Shown here: piece by piece, positions 1 to 5,006 of the stretch
How positions within the stretch are numbered: the first letter of the stretch is position 1
Layout: every line of letters begins with the position of its first letter
Source: CAZKTS01 sp964555735
GTDB taxonomy: Bacteria; Actinomycetota; Acidimicrobiia; IMCC26256; PALSA-555
DNA: 5,555 nt
Assembly: GCA_964555735.1 (NCBI GenBank)
Contig: CAZKTS010000328.1
Location: forward strand, 1-5,555
Direction of reading: 5' to 3'
Program-made: the position numbers and the translations under genes
The notes under the pieces: generated by a model
Told to the model about the DNA's origin: nothing
Databases searched by the model: none
What the model saw: the letters and a program-made list of their open reading frames with translations, nothing else

Positions 1-392
1 GTCGCGAGCCGGTCGGCGAAGGGTGCCGCGGTCCCGTCGAGGCCCGGGAGATCACGCGCGAGGCGCTTCAGCGTGACCGACCGCGCCGCGGCCTCCGGGT
101 GCGTCCGCCGCATGTAGGCGACATGTTCGGGCGCGAGGCACACCACCACGTCGGCGGACGCGACGTCGGCGTCGCGCAGCTGGTGGCTCCGATGGCCGTC
201 GGCACTCACGCCCAGCGCTCCGAGCGCGTCGCGCGTGCGCCAGCTCATCGGCATGCCCTCGACGACATGCGTGCCGGCGGTGACGATGTCGAGATCGTCG
301 CGTTGGGCGCGGGCGATGGCACCCGCCATCACCGATCGCGCTGCGTTCCCCGTGCAGAGGAAGACGACGCGGGTCGCCTGGCTGCTCGTCAC
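1..392 (-). CDS. Low-molecular-weight protein-tyrosine-phosphatase family protein (C-terminus missing)
   Basis: The 130 visible residues begin at a GTG and run off the left edge. Residues 9-20 read VVFLCTGNAARS. This is the P-loop of the low-molecular-weight phosphatase / arsenate reductase family, with nucleophile Cys13 and phosphate-binding Arg19 (CX5R) after a hydrophobic first strand. Later family features are visible: a T-AGT segment (38-41), GHRSHQL (66-72) and the strand DVVVCLAPEH (81-90). The family removes phosphate from tyrosine or other phosphoesters in the cytoplasm, and some relatives reduce arsenate. The usual catalytic aspartate (DP motif) lies near the C-terminus, outside the window, so activity cannot be confirmed. 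The start lies 10 bases after the stop of the upstream secreted-protein gene and lacks a clear Shine-Dalgarno, which suggests translational coupling. Family assignment is strong; the exact substrate is unknown. Confidence 0.88.
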   Translation of the reverse strand, partial: MTSSQATRVVFLCTGNAARSVMAGAIARAQRDDLDIVTAGTHVVEGMPMSWRTRDALGALGVSADGHRSHQLRDADVASADVVVCLAPEHVAYMRRTHPEAAARSVTLKRLARDLPGLDGTAAPFADRLA

Positions 393-402
393 CGCGGTGC
401 GC

Positions 403-1149
403 TCAGCCGAGGTCGCCGGCAGGCACGTCGGCCTGCTCACTCGGCGTGCGCGGGCCCGGGATCACGTGGAACGCGCCGTCGCGGTATCGCACGGTGGAGC
501 GCTGACTCCACGTCGGGCAGCAGTTGGCGTCCGACTTCTTGTACACCGGCGCGTAGGTGACCAGCCGGCCCGTGTGGACCACGACCGTGCCCTTGTAGAG
601 CTGATCGTGCGCGACGACCTGCGGCGCGCCGTCCTTCGCGGTGTCGACGATGTCGACGTCGAGGATCTGGCCGGTGCCCTCGGAGCGGTAACCGAGCAGC
701 AGCTCGTCGTGGCCGTCGCCGGTGACGTCGGCGACCTTCGCGGTGACGTTCGCGTACGACGGCCCGGCACCGTCGTCATCGACGGGGGTCTCCAACGCGA
801 CCTGGAACTGCTCGTCGTCGCCCGGGACGGGCCGGTACACGCGCACGGTCCAGGGCCGCGACACCAGCACGTCGTCGGGGTACGGACCGGGCTCGACCGT
901 GACGACCATGGCGCCGTGCCGGGTCTGGACGACGGCGCAGTCGCCGGTGCCGGCCTCGAGGAGGACCTGGCACCCCTGCACCGACCCGAGCGGGCGGATC
1001 AGCCCGTCGACGACCGGCTGCAGGATCGCACCGTCGGCGTCGAGCGTCGCGTCCCCGCCCCTGGCGCTCGCGGCTCCCGCGAAGCCGGCGCCCAGCGCGA
1101 CGAGGAGGACGATTCCGGACGCGACGACTCGGCGGGAGAGGTGCTGCAC
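403..1149 (-). CDS. Secreted protein with FG-GAP/EF-hand-like loop and CCP motif
   Basis: This is a predicted exported protein of 248 residues with no assigned function. From the GTG at 1149, residues 2-29 form a classic signal peptide: RR at 6-7, hydrophobic core 8-25, and AASA before a likely cleavage at 29/30. There is no lipobox Cys. The mature part is beta-rich. Residues 139-154 (VADVTGDGHDELLLGY) match the calcium-binding loop of FG-GAP/VCBS repeats, but only one copy is clear. C60 and C71 could form a disulfide, and C210-C211-P212 within DANCCPTW resembles a motif I associate with actinobacterial LppP/LprE-type envelope proteins. A TTG at 1194 would add 15 residues ahead of the signal peptide. 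I prefer 1149 because a TACCCT element sits 7 bases upstream and the signal peptide then starts normally. It lies downstream of another envelope protein gene and just before the phosphatase gene. Confidence 0.82.
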   Translation of the reverse strand: MQHLSRRVVASGIVLLVALGAGFAGAASARGGDATLDADGAILQPVVDGLIRPLGSVQGCQVLLEAGTGDCAVVQTRHGAMVVTVEPGPYPDDVLVSRPWTVRVYRPVPGDDEQFQVALETPVDDDGAGPSYANVTAKVADVTGDGHDELLLGYRSEGTGQILDVDIVDTAKDGAPQVVAHDQLYKGTVVVHTGRLVTYAPVYKKSDANCCPTWSQRSTVRYRDGAFHVIPGPRTPSEQADVPAGDLG

Positions 1150-1156
1150 GGCGGAC

Positions 1157-1162
1157 AGGGTA
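1157..1162 (-). promoter_or_regulatory. Candidate -10 element of the secreted-protein gene (leaderless)
   Basis: On the minus strand TACCCT is followed by 7 bases and then the GTG at 1149. A transcript initiating the normal distance from this -10 would begin at or next to the start codon, as in actinobacterial leaderless genes. I see no clear -35 about 17 bases upstream. The element lies in the 61-base gap to the upstream gene, so this gene could be transcribed independently. Confidence 0.5.
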
Positions 1163-1210
1163 CCGGCCGGCCCCTCGCGATCGGCAGCGGGCAACGCGGT
1201 CCGAGCGGCC

Positions 1211-1948
1211 TCAGGCCGGCGTGCAGAGCGTCGTGACCTCGCTCGGCCGTTGGCGGTCCGGCGTGCACTGGGTGGTCACCGTGCCCTGCGTGGTCTGACC
1301 GTTCTTGTAGGTGATCGTGTAGGTCGCGTCGAACCCGGTGTGGTCCTCGCGCAGGCGCCCGGTCATCGTGAACGACTTCACCTTGTCGTCGGGCACGTTC
1401 GGCGCGTCGAGCACGAGCGCGAGTGACGGGTCGAGCTTGCCCGTGACCTGGCCGAACGCCTCGGTGCTCGTCGCCACCGGCGCGTTGGGATCACCGATCG
1501 CCACGGTCGACTGGATCGTGCGGGGCAGCGACGCCCCGGTACCGAAGAAGTCGCCGTCGAAGGTGCCGGTGATGGCGATCGAGCCCGCGGGGTCGATCCG
1601 GAGCTCCAGCGATGCCCCACCCGTGGCGCCCGCCGTGGTCTTCCACGTGCCGGCGTAGTACCCGTCGTACTGCTGCGCGAGGGCCACGACGGGGTTCGGC
1701 GATCGGGGCACGATCGTCGTCGAGGTGGGTGGCGCGGTCGTCGTCGTCGACGACGACGAGGTGGTGGTGGTGCCCTTGCGGGTGCTCGAGGCGCTCGTGG
1801 TGCTGGGCTCGTCCTCGGCGGTCAGCACGACGATGCCCCCGGCCACGAGCGCCACGCCGACGACCGCGGCGACCGAGATCGCGATGATGCGGTTGCGCCG
1901 CCGGGTCTGGTCGCGGCGGCGTTGGGAGCGCCCTCCGGCCTCGGCCAT
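1211..1948 (-). CDS. Membrane-anchored protein with Ser/Thr-rich linker and extracytoplasmic beta domain
   Basis: This 245-residue protein has no recognised family. Residues 1-20 are a strongly basic cytoplasmic tail (RSQRRRDQTRRRNR), followed by one membrane helix at 21-42, which fits an N-in single-pass anchor. Residues 49-78 are almost only Thr and Ser with a short Pro patch, a flexible stalk that in Actinomycetota is a plausible O-mannosylation target. Residues 82-245 look beta-rich, with YDGYYAGTWKTTAG and repeated alternating strands (TFDGDFFG, TYTITYKNGQTTQGTVTTQ), perhaps a small barrel-like or lipocalin-like fold; that is inference. C228 and C242 sit in two similar tails (QCTP and LCTP) and may form a disulfide. 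The ATG at 1948 was chosen over upstream in-frame starts because those would run into the CoA-transferase gene and because a TACGCT element lies 6 bases upstream. The gap from the CoA-transferase stop is 19 bases. Confidence 0.82.
   Translation of the reverse strand: MAEAGGRSQRRRDQTRRRNRIIAISVAAVVGVALVAGGIVVLTAEDEPSTTSASSTRKGTTTTSSSSTTTTAPPTSTTIVPRSPNPVVALAQQYDGYYAGTWKTTAGATGGASLELRIDPAGSIAITGTFDGDFFGTGASLPRTIQSTVAIGDPNAPVATSTEAFGQVTGKLDPSLALVLDAPNVPDDKVKSFTMTGRLREDHTGFDATYTITYKNGQTTQGTVTTQCTPDRQRPSEVTTLCTPA
1738..1771. repeat. Trinucleotide microsatellite with 11-bp-arm perfect palindrome
   Basis: Positions 1738-1759 form a perfect 22-base palindrome made of TCG triplets on one side and CGA triplets on the other. 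It is followed directly by GTG triplets to about 1771. On the coding (minus) strand the region encodes consecutive Thr and Ser runs of the stalk in the membrane-anchored protein. The symmetry comes from use of TCG for Ser and ACG for Thr. Such triplet tracts can slip in replication, which would change stalk length without breaking the frame. Confidence 0.75.
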
Positions 1949-1954
1949 GCGGGG

Positions 1955-1960
1955 AGCGTA
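1955..1960 (-). promoter_or_regulatory. Candidate -10 element of the membrane-anchored protein gene (leaderless)
   Basis: TACGCT on the minus strand is followed by 6 bases and the ATG at 1948, a spacing that predicts a leaderless transcript. It lies in the 19-base gap after the CoA-transferase stop, so any upstream promoter sequence would be inside that gene's end. No convincing -35 is visible. No Shine-Dalgarno precedes this ATG, which supports leaderless initiation. Confidence 0.45.
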
Positions 1961-1967
1961 ACGGCCG

Positions 1968-3044
1968 TCAGGAGCCGTCCGGGCGCGCGAAGCCGGCGTG
2001 CTCGCCGGGTGCGGGTGGGGCGCCGGCGCCGCGCGGCGGATGGCGCTCGTAGGTGACCGGGTGCGAGAGCCACGGCAGCGCGTCGTCGCGCGGCACGACC
2101 ACCCCACGGGCGATGAGGTGCTCGTCGGCGAGCATCTCCTCACGCGTCAGGACCGGTGAGGCCGGGGCACCTGCGGCGAGCAGCCGCGCCACCGCCTCGT
2201 CGCGCGGGAGCGGCGCCAACGCGGCGGCGAAGCGCGCGCGCAGCTCCTCGCCCCGCTCGATCTGCTCGGGCACCGAGAGGCCACAGAGCTCGTCGAGACC
2301 GAGCGCGGTGCACGTGGCGTCCCAGAAGTGAGGCTCGGTGATCGTGCCGAGCACGAGCACACCGTCGGCGGCGCGGAACGCGCCGTAGGCCGGGAGTCCC
2401 GCGACCCGGGTACGCACCCCCGCGAGCGACCCGCCACCGACCGCGCCGGTCCAGGTGGCGAGCAGGTCGGTCATGGCGACGTCGATCCTCTCCCCCTCGC
2501 CGGTGCGGAGCTTGCCCGCCCACGCGGCACAGATCGCGAACGCCGCCGCGAGCCCGCCGGCGAGATCGGCCCACGGGACGTCGGGCGACTGGCGGGCGGG
2601 CTCACCGGTCGTCGGTGCGAGCACGCCGCTCACCGCCTGGTAGTTGACGTCGTGCCCCGGTTCGAGCGCGCGCGGTCCCGTCTGCCCGAACCCCGAGAGG
2701 GAGCAGTAGATGACGTCGGGGTTGACGGCGCGAACGTCGTCGGCACCGACGCGCAGCCGCGCCGCCACCCCGGGGCGCCAGCCCTCGACGACCACATCGG
2801 CCTCGGCCGCGAGCTCCAGTGCGCGGGCGTGGCCGGCGTCGGACTTCAGGTCGAGCACCACGCTGCGCTTGTGCGACGCGACGGTCGTGAAGATGTCGGC
2901 GAACGCCCGCATCGGGTCGCCGCCGGGCGGCTCGACCTTCAGGACCTCGGCGCCGAGGTCGGCGAGGAGCTGCGTCGCGTAGGGCGCCGGGCGCCACTGG
3001 CTGAAGTCGAGCACGCGCATCCCGGCGAGCAGCTCACTCGACAT
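1968..3044 (-). CDS. CaiB/BaiF family III CoA-transferase, alpha-methylacyl-CoA racemase-like
   Basis: This 358-residue cytoplasmic enzyme is normal in length for family III CoA-transferases. The N-terminus has the family signature: LLAGMRVLDFSQWRPAPYATQLLADLGAEVLKVEPPGGDPMR (5-46), then KRSVVLDLK (59-67) and VVVEGWRPG (84-92). Residues 130-140 (GHDVNYQAVSG) and 159-164 (ADLAGG) carry His131 and Asp160; Asp160 is the position that forms the acyl-aspartyl anhydride in true transferases. Glu237 in TEPHFW matches the third residue described for alpha-methylacyl-CoA racemases (His/Asp/Glu). The triad favours a racemase-type role, epimerising 2-methyl-branched acyl-CoAs in branched-chain or sterol side-chain catabolism, but a CoA-transferase role is not excluded. 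The ATG at 3044 lies 6 bases after GAGG and overlaps the marR end by 11 bases, so the two are co-transcribed and the MarR protein probably regulates this gene. Confidence 0.92.
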   Translation of the reverse strand: MSSELLAGMRVLDFSQWRPAPYATQLLADLGAEVLKVEPPGGDPMRAFADIFTTVASHKRSVVLDLKSDAGHARALELAAEADVVVEGWRPGVAARLRVGADDVRAVNPDVIYCSLSGFGQTGPRALEPGHDVNYQAVSGVLAPTTGEPARQSPDVPWADLAGGLAAAFAICAAWAGKLRTGEGERIDVAMTDLLATWTGAVGGGSLAGVRTRVAGLPAYGAFRAADGVLVLGTITEPHFWDATCTALGLDELCGLSVPEQIERGEELRARFAAALAPLPRDEAVARLLAAGAPASPVLTREEMLADEHLIARGVVVPRDDALPWLSHPVTYERHPPRGAGAPPAPGEHAGFARPDGS

Positions 3045-3501
3045 CGGCGTCCTCGGCGTCGAGCACTCGTCGCAGCGCGTCGTGGAGCGCGCGCACGTCC
3101 GGTTCGGTGAGGTGGCGCGTGAAATGGTCCCGGACGCCGCGCAGGTGCACGGCGCGTGCCTCGCGCAGCCGACGACGCCCGACCGGTGTGATCGCGGCGA
3201 GGGTGCCCCGCCGATCTTCGGCACAGGGCTCTCGTCGCACCAGCCCGGCGTCCACCATCCGGTCCACGACCCGCGTCGCGCCGCTCCGGCTGTACGCGAG
3301 CCGACGAGCGAGGTCCTGCATCCGCAGCCGGCCACCCGCGTCGTCGATCGTCGCGAGCACGTCGTACCAGGCGAGGGGCACCAGTCGCTCCTGCGCGAGG
3401 GAGCGATCGAGGGCGAGGGTCACGACCGCCTGGACGCGGAGCAGCTCGCGCCAGACGCGACGGCGCTCGGGGCTGACGCGCACACGGGTGCCGGCTGCCA
3501 T
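3034..3501 (-). CDS. MarR-family transcriptional regulator
   Basis: This 155-residue protein has the MarR layout: an N-terminal dimerisation helix (about 11-40), LVPLAWYDVLATIDDAGGRLRMQDLARRL (40-68) leading into the helix-turn-helix, a recognition helix at about 71-85 (SRSGATRVVDRMVDAG), then a wing at 88-105 with the family's DRR (96-98) and ITPVGRRRL. A C-terminal helix pair completes the dimer interface. The only cysteine, Cys93, lies in the wing; this could be redox-sensitive but may mean nothing. MarR proteins usually repress their own and neighbouring genes and release DNA on binding small aromatic or other ligands. The ATG at 3501 is preferred over upstream in-frame starts because TACCCT lies exactly 6 bases upstream and the protein then begins just before its first conserved helix. 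It overlaps the CoA-transferase gene and diverges from pirin. Confidence 0.93.
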   Translation of the reverse strand: MAAGTRVRVSPERRRVWRELLRVQAVVTLALDRSLAQERLVPLAWYDVLATIDDAGGRLRMQDLARRLAYSRSGATRVVDRMVDAGLVRREPCAEDRRGTLAAITPVGRRRLREARAVHLRGVRDHFTRHLTEPDVRALHDALRRVLDAEDADVE

Positions 3502-3507
3502 CCGTGC

Positions 3508-3513
3508 AGGGTA
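3508..3513 (-). promoter_or_regulatory. Candidate -10 element of the marR-CoA-transferase unit (leaderless)
   Basis: TACCCT on the minus strand is followed by 6 bases and the ATG at 3501, so transcription would start at or beside the start codon. No clear Shine-Dalgarno is present. The predicted -35 position with a 17-base spacer (3531-3536) has no TTGACA-like sequence. It faces away from the pirin-side promoter within the same 69-base divergent region. Confidence 0.55.
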
Positions 3514-3557
3514 CGACGCCCATGGTCGGGTCGGGCGGGACACGGCCGAGCCGGCGG

Positions 3558-3563
3558 TACCCT
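3558..3563 (+). promoter_or_regulatory. Candidate -10 element of the pirin unit
   Basis: TACCCT is followed by 7 bases and an ATG at 3571, giving a predicted transcript start on that ATG. The hexamer is identical to the marR -10 on the opposite strand, and 44 bases separate the two. With 17-base spacers their -35 positions (3531-3536 and 3535-3540) would overlap, so polymerase could not easily occupy both at once. No strong -35 sequence is visible. Confidence 0.5.
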
Positions 3564-3570
3564 CGGCGCG

Positions 3571-3600
3571 ATGGACCACCGAAGTGACCGCGCCCGATGA
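3571..3600 (+). CDS. Nine-codon leader ORF coupled to pirin (putative)
   Basis: The ATG at 3571 stands 7 bases after a TACCCT element, the place a leaderless start is expected. It encodes MDHRSDRAR and stops at TGA 3598-3600. That stop overlaps the pirin ATG (3597-3599) as ATGA, the classic termination-reinitiation junction. The pirin ATG has no Shine-Dalgarno of its own, so ribosomes may enter on the leaderless mini-ORF and reinitiate on pirin. The peptide shows no run of one regulatory amino acid and no attenuator hairpin, so a sensing role is not supported. The ORF is short enough to arise by chance; the promoter spacing and exact overlap are what make it credible. Confidence 0.4.
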   Translation: MDHRSDRAR

Positions 3601-4301
3601 CCGTCGAAGTCCGTCCCGCCCGCGAGCGCTTCCACACCGAGATCGACTGGCTCGACTCCTGGCACTCGTTCAGCTTCGGGCCGCACCGCGATCCCGCCAA
3701 CACCCACCACGGCCTGCTCGTCGTGAGCAACGACGATCGGATCCGGGGCGGGGGCGGCTTCCCGACCCATCCGCACGCCGACATGGAGATCGTCACGTGG
3801 GTGCTCGCCGGTGCGCTCGAGCATCGCGACAGCACCGGCACCCACGGGATCATCGAGCCCGGCCACGCCCAGCGCATGAGTGCGGGCCACGGCATCCGCC
3901 ACTCCGAGGCGAACGCGTCCGCCCACGACGACCTGCACCTCGTCCAGATGTGGGTGCTCCCCGACACCCGGGGGATCGAGCCCGGCTACGAGCAGCGCGA
4001 CCTCGGCACGTCGCTCGACACCGGCGGCCTCGTGGCCGTCGCCTCGGGACGCGGGCACGACGGTGCCGTCGCGATCCACCAGCGCGACGCCGTGCTGTGG
4101 GCCGCGCGCGTGCCCGCCGGAGAATCGGTGACCGTGCCCGACGCCCCCCACGCCCACCTCTTCGTCGCACGCGGCAGCGCGAGCAGCCCCACCACCGGCG
4201 AGCTCGCGGCTGGTGACGCGGTGCGCTTCACCGCGGCCGGCGAGCACGCGGTCACCGCCGGCTCCGACGGCGCCGAGCTGCTGGTCTGGGAGACGGCCTG
4301 A
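3597..4301 (+). CDS. Pirin-family cupin protein
   Basis: This 234-residue protein is about the length of bacterial pirins such as E. coli YhhW. The N-terminus has the family's hallmark DWLDSWHSFSFG (17-28), then GLLVVSNDDRIRGGGGFPTHPHADMEIVTWVLAG (39-72) and GIRHSEAN (99-106). Metal ligands known from pirins correspond to His58, His60, His102 and Glu104, all present, so the N-terminal cupin should bind iron or a similar metal. The C-terminal half is the second, degenerate cupin barrel. Some pirins have quercetin 2,3-dioxygenase activity and others modulate enzymes or transcription factors, so the role here is unresolved. It diverges from the MarR/CoA-transferase unit across a 69-base shared promoter region and precedes the tetR gene by 43 bases. 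The start at 3597 begins at the conserved N-terminus and overlaps a 9-codon leader ORF. Confidence 0.93.
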   Translation: MTVEVRPARERFHTEIDWLDSWHSFSFGPHRDPANTHHGLLVVSNDDRIRGGGGFPTHPHADMEIVTWVLAGALEHRDSTGTHGIIEPGHAQRMSAGHGIRHSEANASAHDDLHLVQMWVLPDTRGIEPGYEQRDLGTSLDTGGLVAVASGRGHDGAVAIHQRDAVLWAARVPAGESVTVPDAPHAHLFVARGSASSPTTGELAAGDAVRFTAAGEHAVTAGSDGAELLVWETA

Positions 4302-4307
4302 AGAGGT

Positions 4308-4328
4308 TCTTGCACATCAAGTGCAAGA
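4308..4328. promoter_or_regulatory. Inverted-repeat operator for the TetR-family regulator
   Basis: TCTTGCAC (4308-4315) and GTGCAAGA (4321-4328) are perfect 8-base inverted repeats separated by 5 bases. The left arm contains TTGCAC (4310-4315), which lies exactly 17 bases upstream of TACCGT (4333-4338), so the repeat covers the probable -35 and part of the spacer of the tetR promoter. Self-repression through a palindrome at the promoter is the usual design of TetR-family regulators. There is no T-tract after it, which argues against a terminator for the pirin gene. Confidence 0.72.
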
Positions 4329-4332
4329 GTCG

Positions 4333-4338
4333 TACCGT
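4333..4338 (+). promoter_or_regulatory. Candidate -10 element of the tetR-dehalogenase operon (leaderless)
   Basis: TACCGT is placed 17 bases after TTGCAC (half-matching the -35 consensus) and 6 bases before the GTG at 4345. This predicts a leaderless tetR transcript with the operator overlapping the -35 region. It is the best-formed promoter in the window because both hexamers have standard spacing. Confidence 0.6.
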
Positions 4339-4344
4339 CGCGCG

Positions 4345-4974
4345 GTGACCGCAGCCCGCTCGACCGCGGCGAGCACCTCCCCGGCGCCCGGGGTCGACGG
4401 CCGGACCGCCCGCTCGGCGCAGACCAGGGACGCGGTCGTCGATGCACTCCTGGCCCTGCTCGACGAGGGCACGCTGCGCCCCACCGCCCGGCAGGTCGCC
4501 GAGCGCGCCGGCGTCTCACTGCGCTCGGTCTACGTCCGCTTCGAGGACCTCGATGCGGTGTACGTCGAGGCGGCCCGACGCCAGTGGGAGCGCATCGCCG
4601 AGCTCGCCGGCCCCGTGCCGGTCGACGGCCCGCTCGACGTCCGACGCATGGCGTTCGTCGACCAGCGCGCCGAGATCCTGGAGACCGCGGCGCGCGTCCG
4701 GAGGGCGGCCGAGCTCCAGGAGCCGTTCAGCCCCGCGCTCGCCGGCACCCTCACCTGGGCCCGCAACCTCGCGCGCGACCAGATCACCCGCGTGTTCGCG
4801 CCGGAGCTCGGCACCCGGCGCGGCGCGGCGCGCGATCGGCTGCTCGACGCGCTCGACGCCGCGACCGGCTTCGGCACCTGGGACGTGCTCCGCCGTCAGC
4901 GTGGGCTCGACCCGGCCGCCGCCCGACAGGTCCTCGACGACATGGTCACCGCGCTGCTCGCGCACGACGGGTAG
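4345..4974 (+). CDS. TetR-family transcriptional regulator
   Basis: This 209-residue protein is a normal TetR-family length. A disordered Ala/Ser/Pro-rich tail (2-20) precedes the DNA-binding domain: helix 1 at about 24-41 (SAQTRDAVVDALLALLDEG), then RPTARQVAERAGVSLRSVYVRFEDLDAVY (45-73), with the helix-turn-helix at about 47-66. The conserved VSLRSVYVRFEDLD block is diagnostic. The remainder (about 75-209) is helical and variable, as expected for ligand binding and dimerisation. GTG 4345 was chosen because a TACCGT -10 lies 6 bases upstream; an in-frame GTG at 4321 would fall inside the operator and is less likely. The gene is followed after 32 bases by a haloalkane dehalogenase gene, so the ligand may be the dehalogenase's substrate or product. 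That is inference from context only. Confidence 0.93.
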   Translation: MTAARSTAASTSPAPGVDGRTARSAQTRDAVVDALLALLDEGTLRPTARQVAERAGVSLRSVYVRFEDLDAVYVEAARRQWERIAELAGPVPVDGPLDVRRMAFVDQRAEILETAARVRRAAELQEPFSPALAGTLTWARNLARDQITRVFAPELGTRRGAARDRLLDALDAATGFGTWDVLRRQRGLDPAAARQVLDDMVTALLAHDG

Positions 4975-4992
4975 CCCGCACCCACGACGAGC

Positions 4993-4999
4993 AAGGGAG
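4993..4999 (+). promoter_or_regulatory. Ribosome binding site of the dehalogenase gene
   Basis: AAGGGAG lies 7 bases before the ATG at 5007. It is the clearest Shine-Dalgarno in the window. It fits an internal operon gene, in contrast with the leaderless first genes, and fixes the dehalogenase start. Confidence 0.75.
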
Positions 5000-5006
5000 T
5001 CACCCG

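Noticed and set aside
1195..1210. TTG at 1194 as the start of the secreted protein
   Set aside because: It would put 15 extra polar residues ahead of the signal peptide. The GTG at 1149 has a TACCCT element 7 bases upstream. The TTG start is not fully excluded.
235..1236. Long plus-strand open frame opposite the secreted protein and phosphatase genes
   Set aside because: It is an antisense shadow of high-GC genes: Arg/Val/Asp-rich low-complexity sequence with no family motif, while the minus strand carries a signal peptide and a CX5R P-loop.
2328..3110. Plus-strand open frame opposite the CoA-transferase gene
   Set aside because: There are no recognisable motifs, and the opposite strand holds a complete family III enzyme with all signature residues.
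3107..4216. Plus-strand open frame across marR, the promoter region and pirin
   Set aside because: The translation is an Arg/Pro/Ala-rich shadow, and it conflicts with two confidently recognised genes on either strand.
4308..4328. Inverted repeat as a rho-independent terminator for pirin
   Set aside because: The stem is only 8 bp with no T-tract after it, and it coincides with a well-spaced -35/-10 pair for the next gene, so an operator is the better reading.
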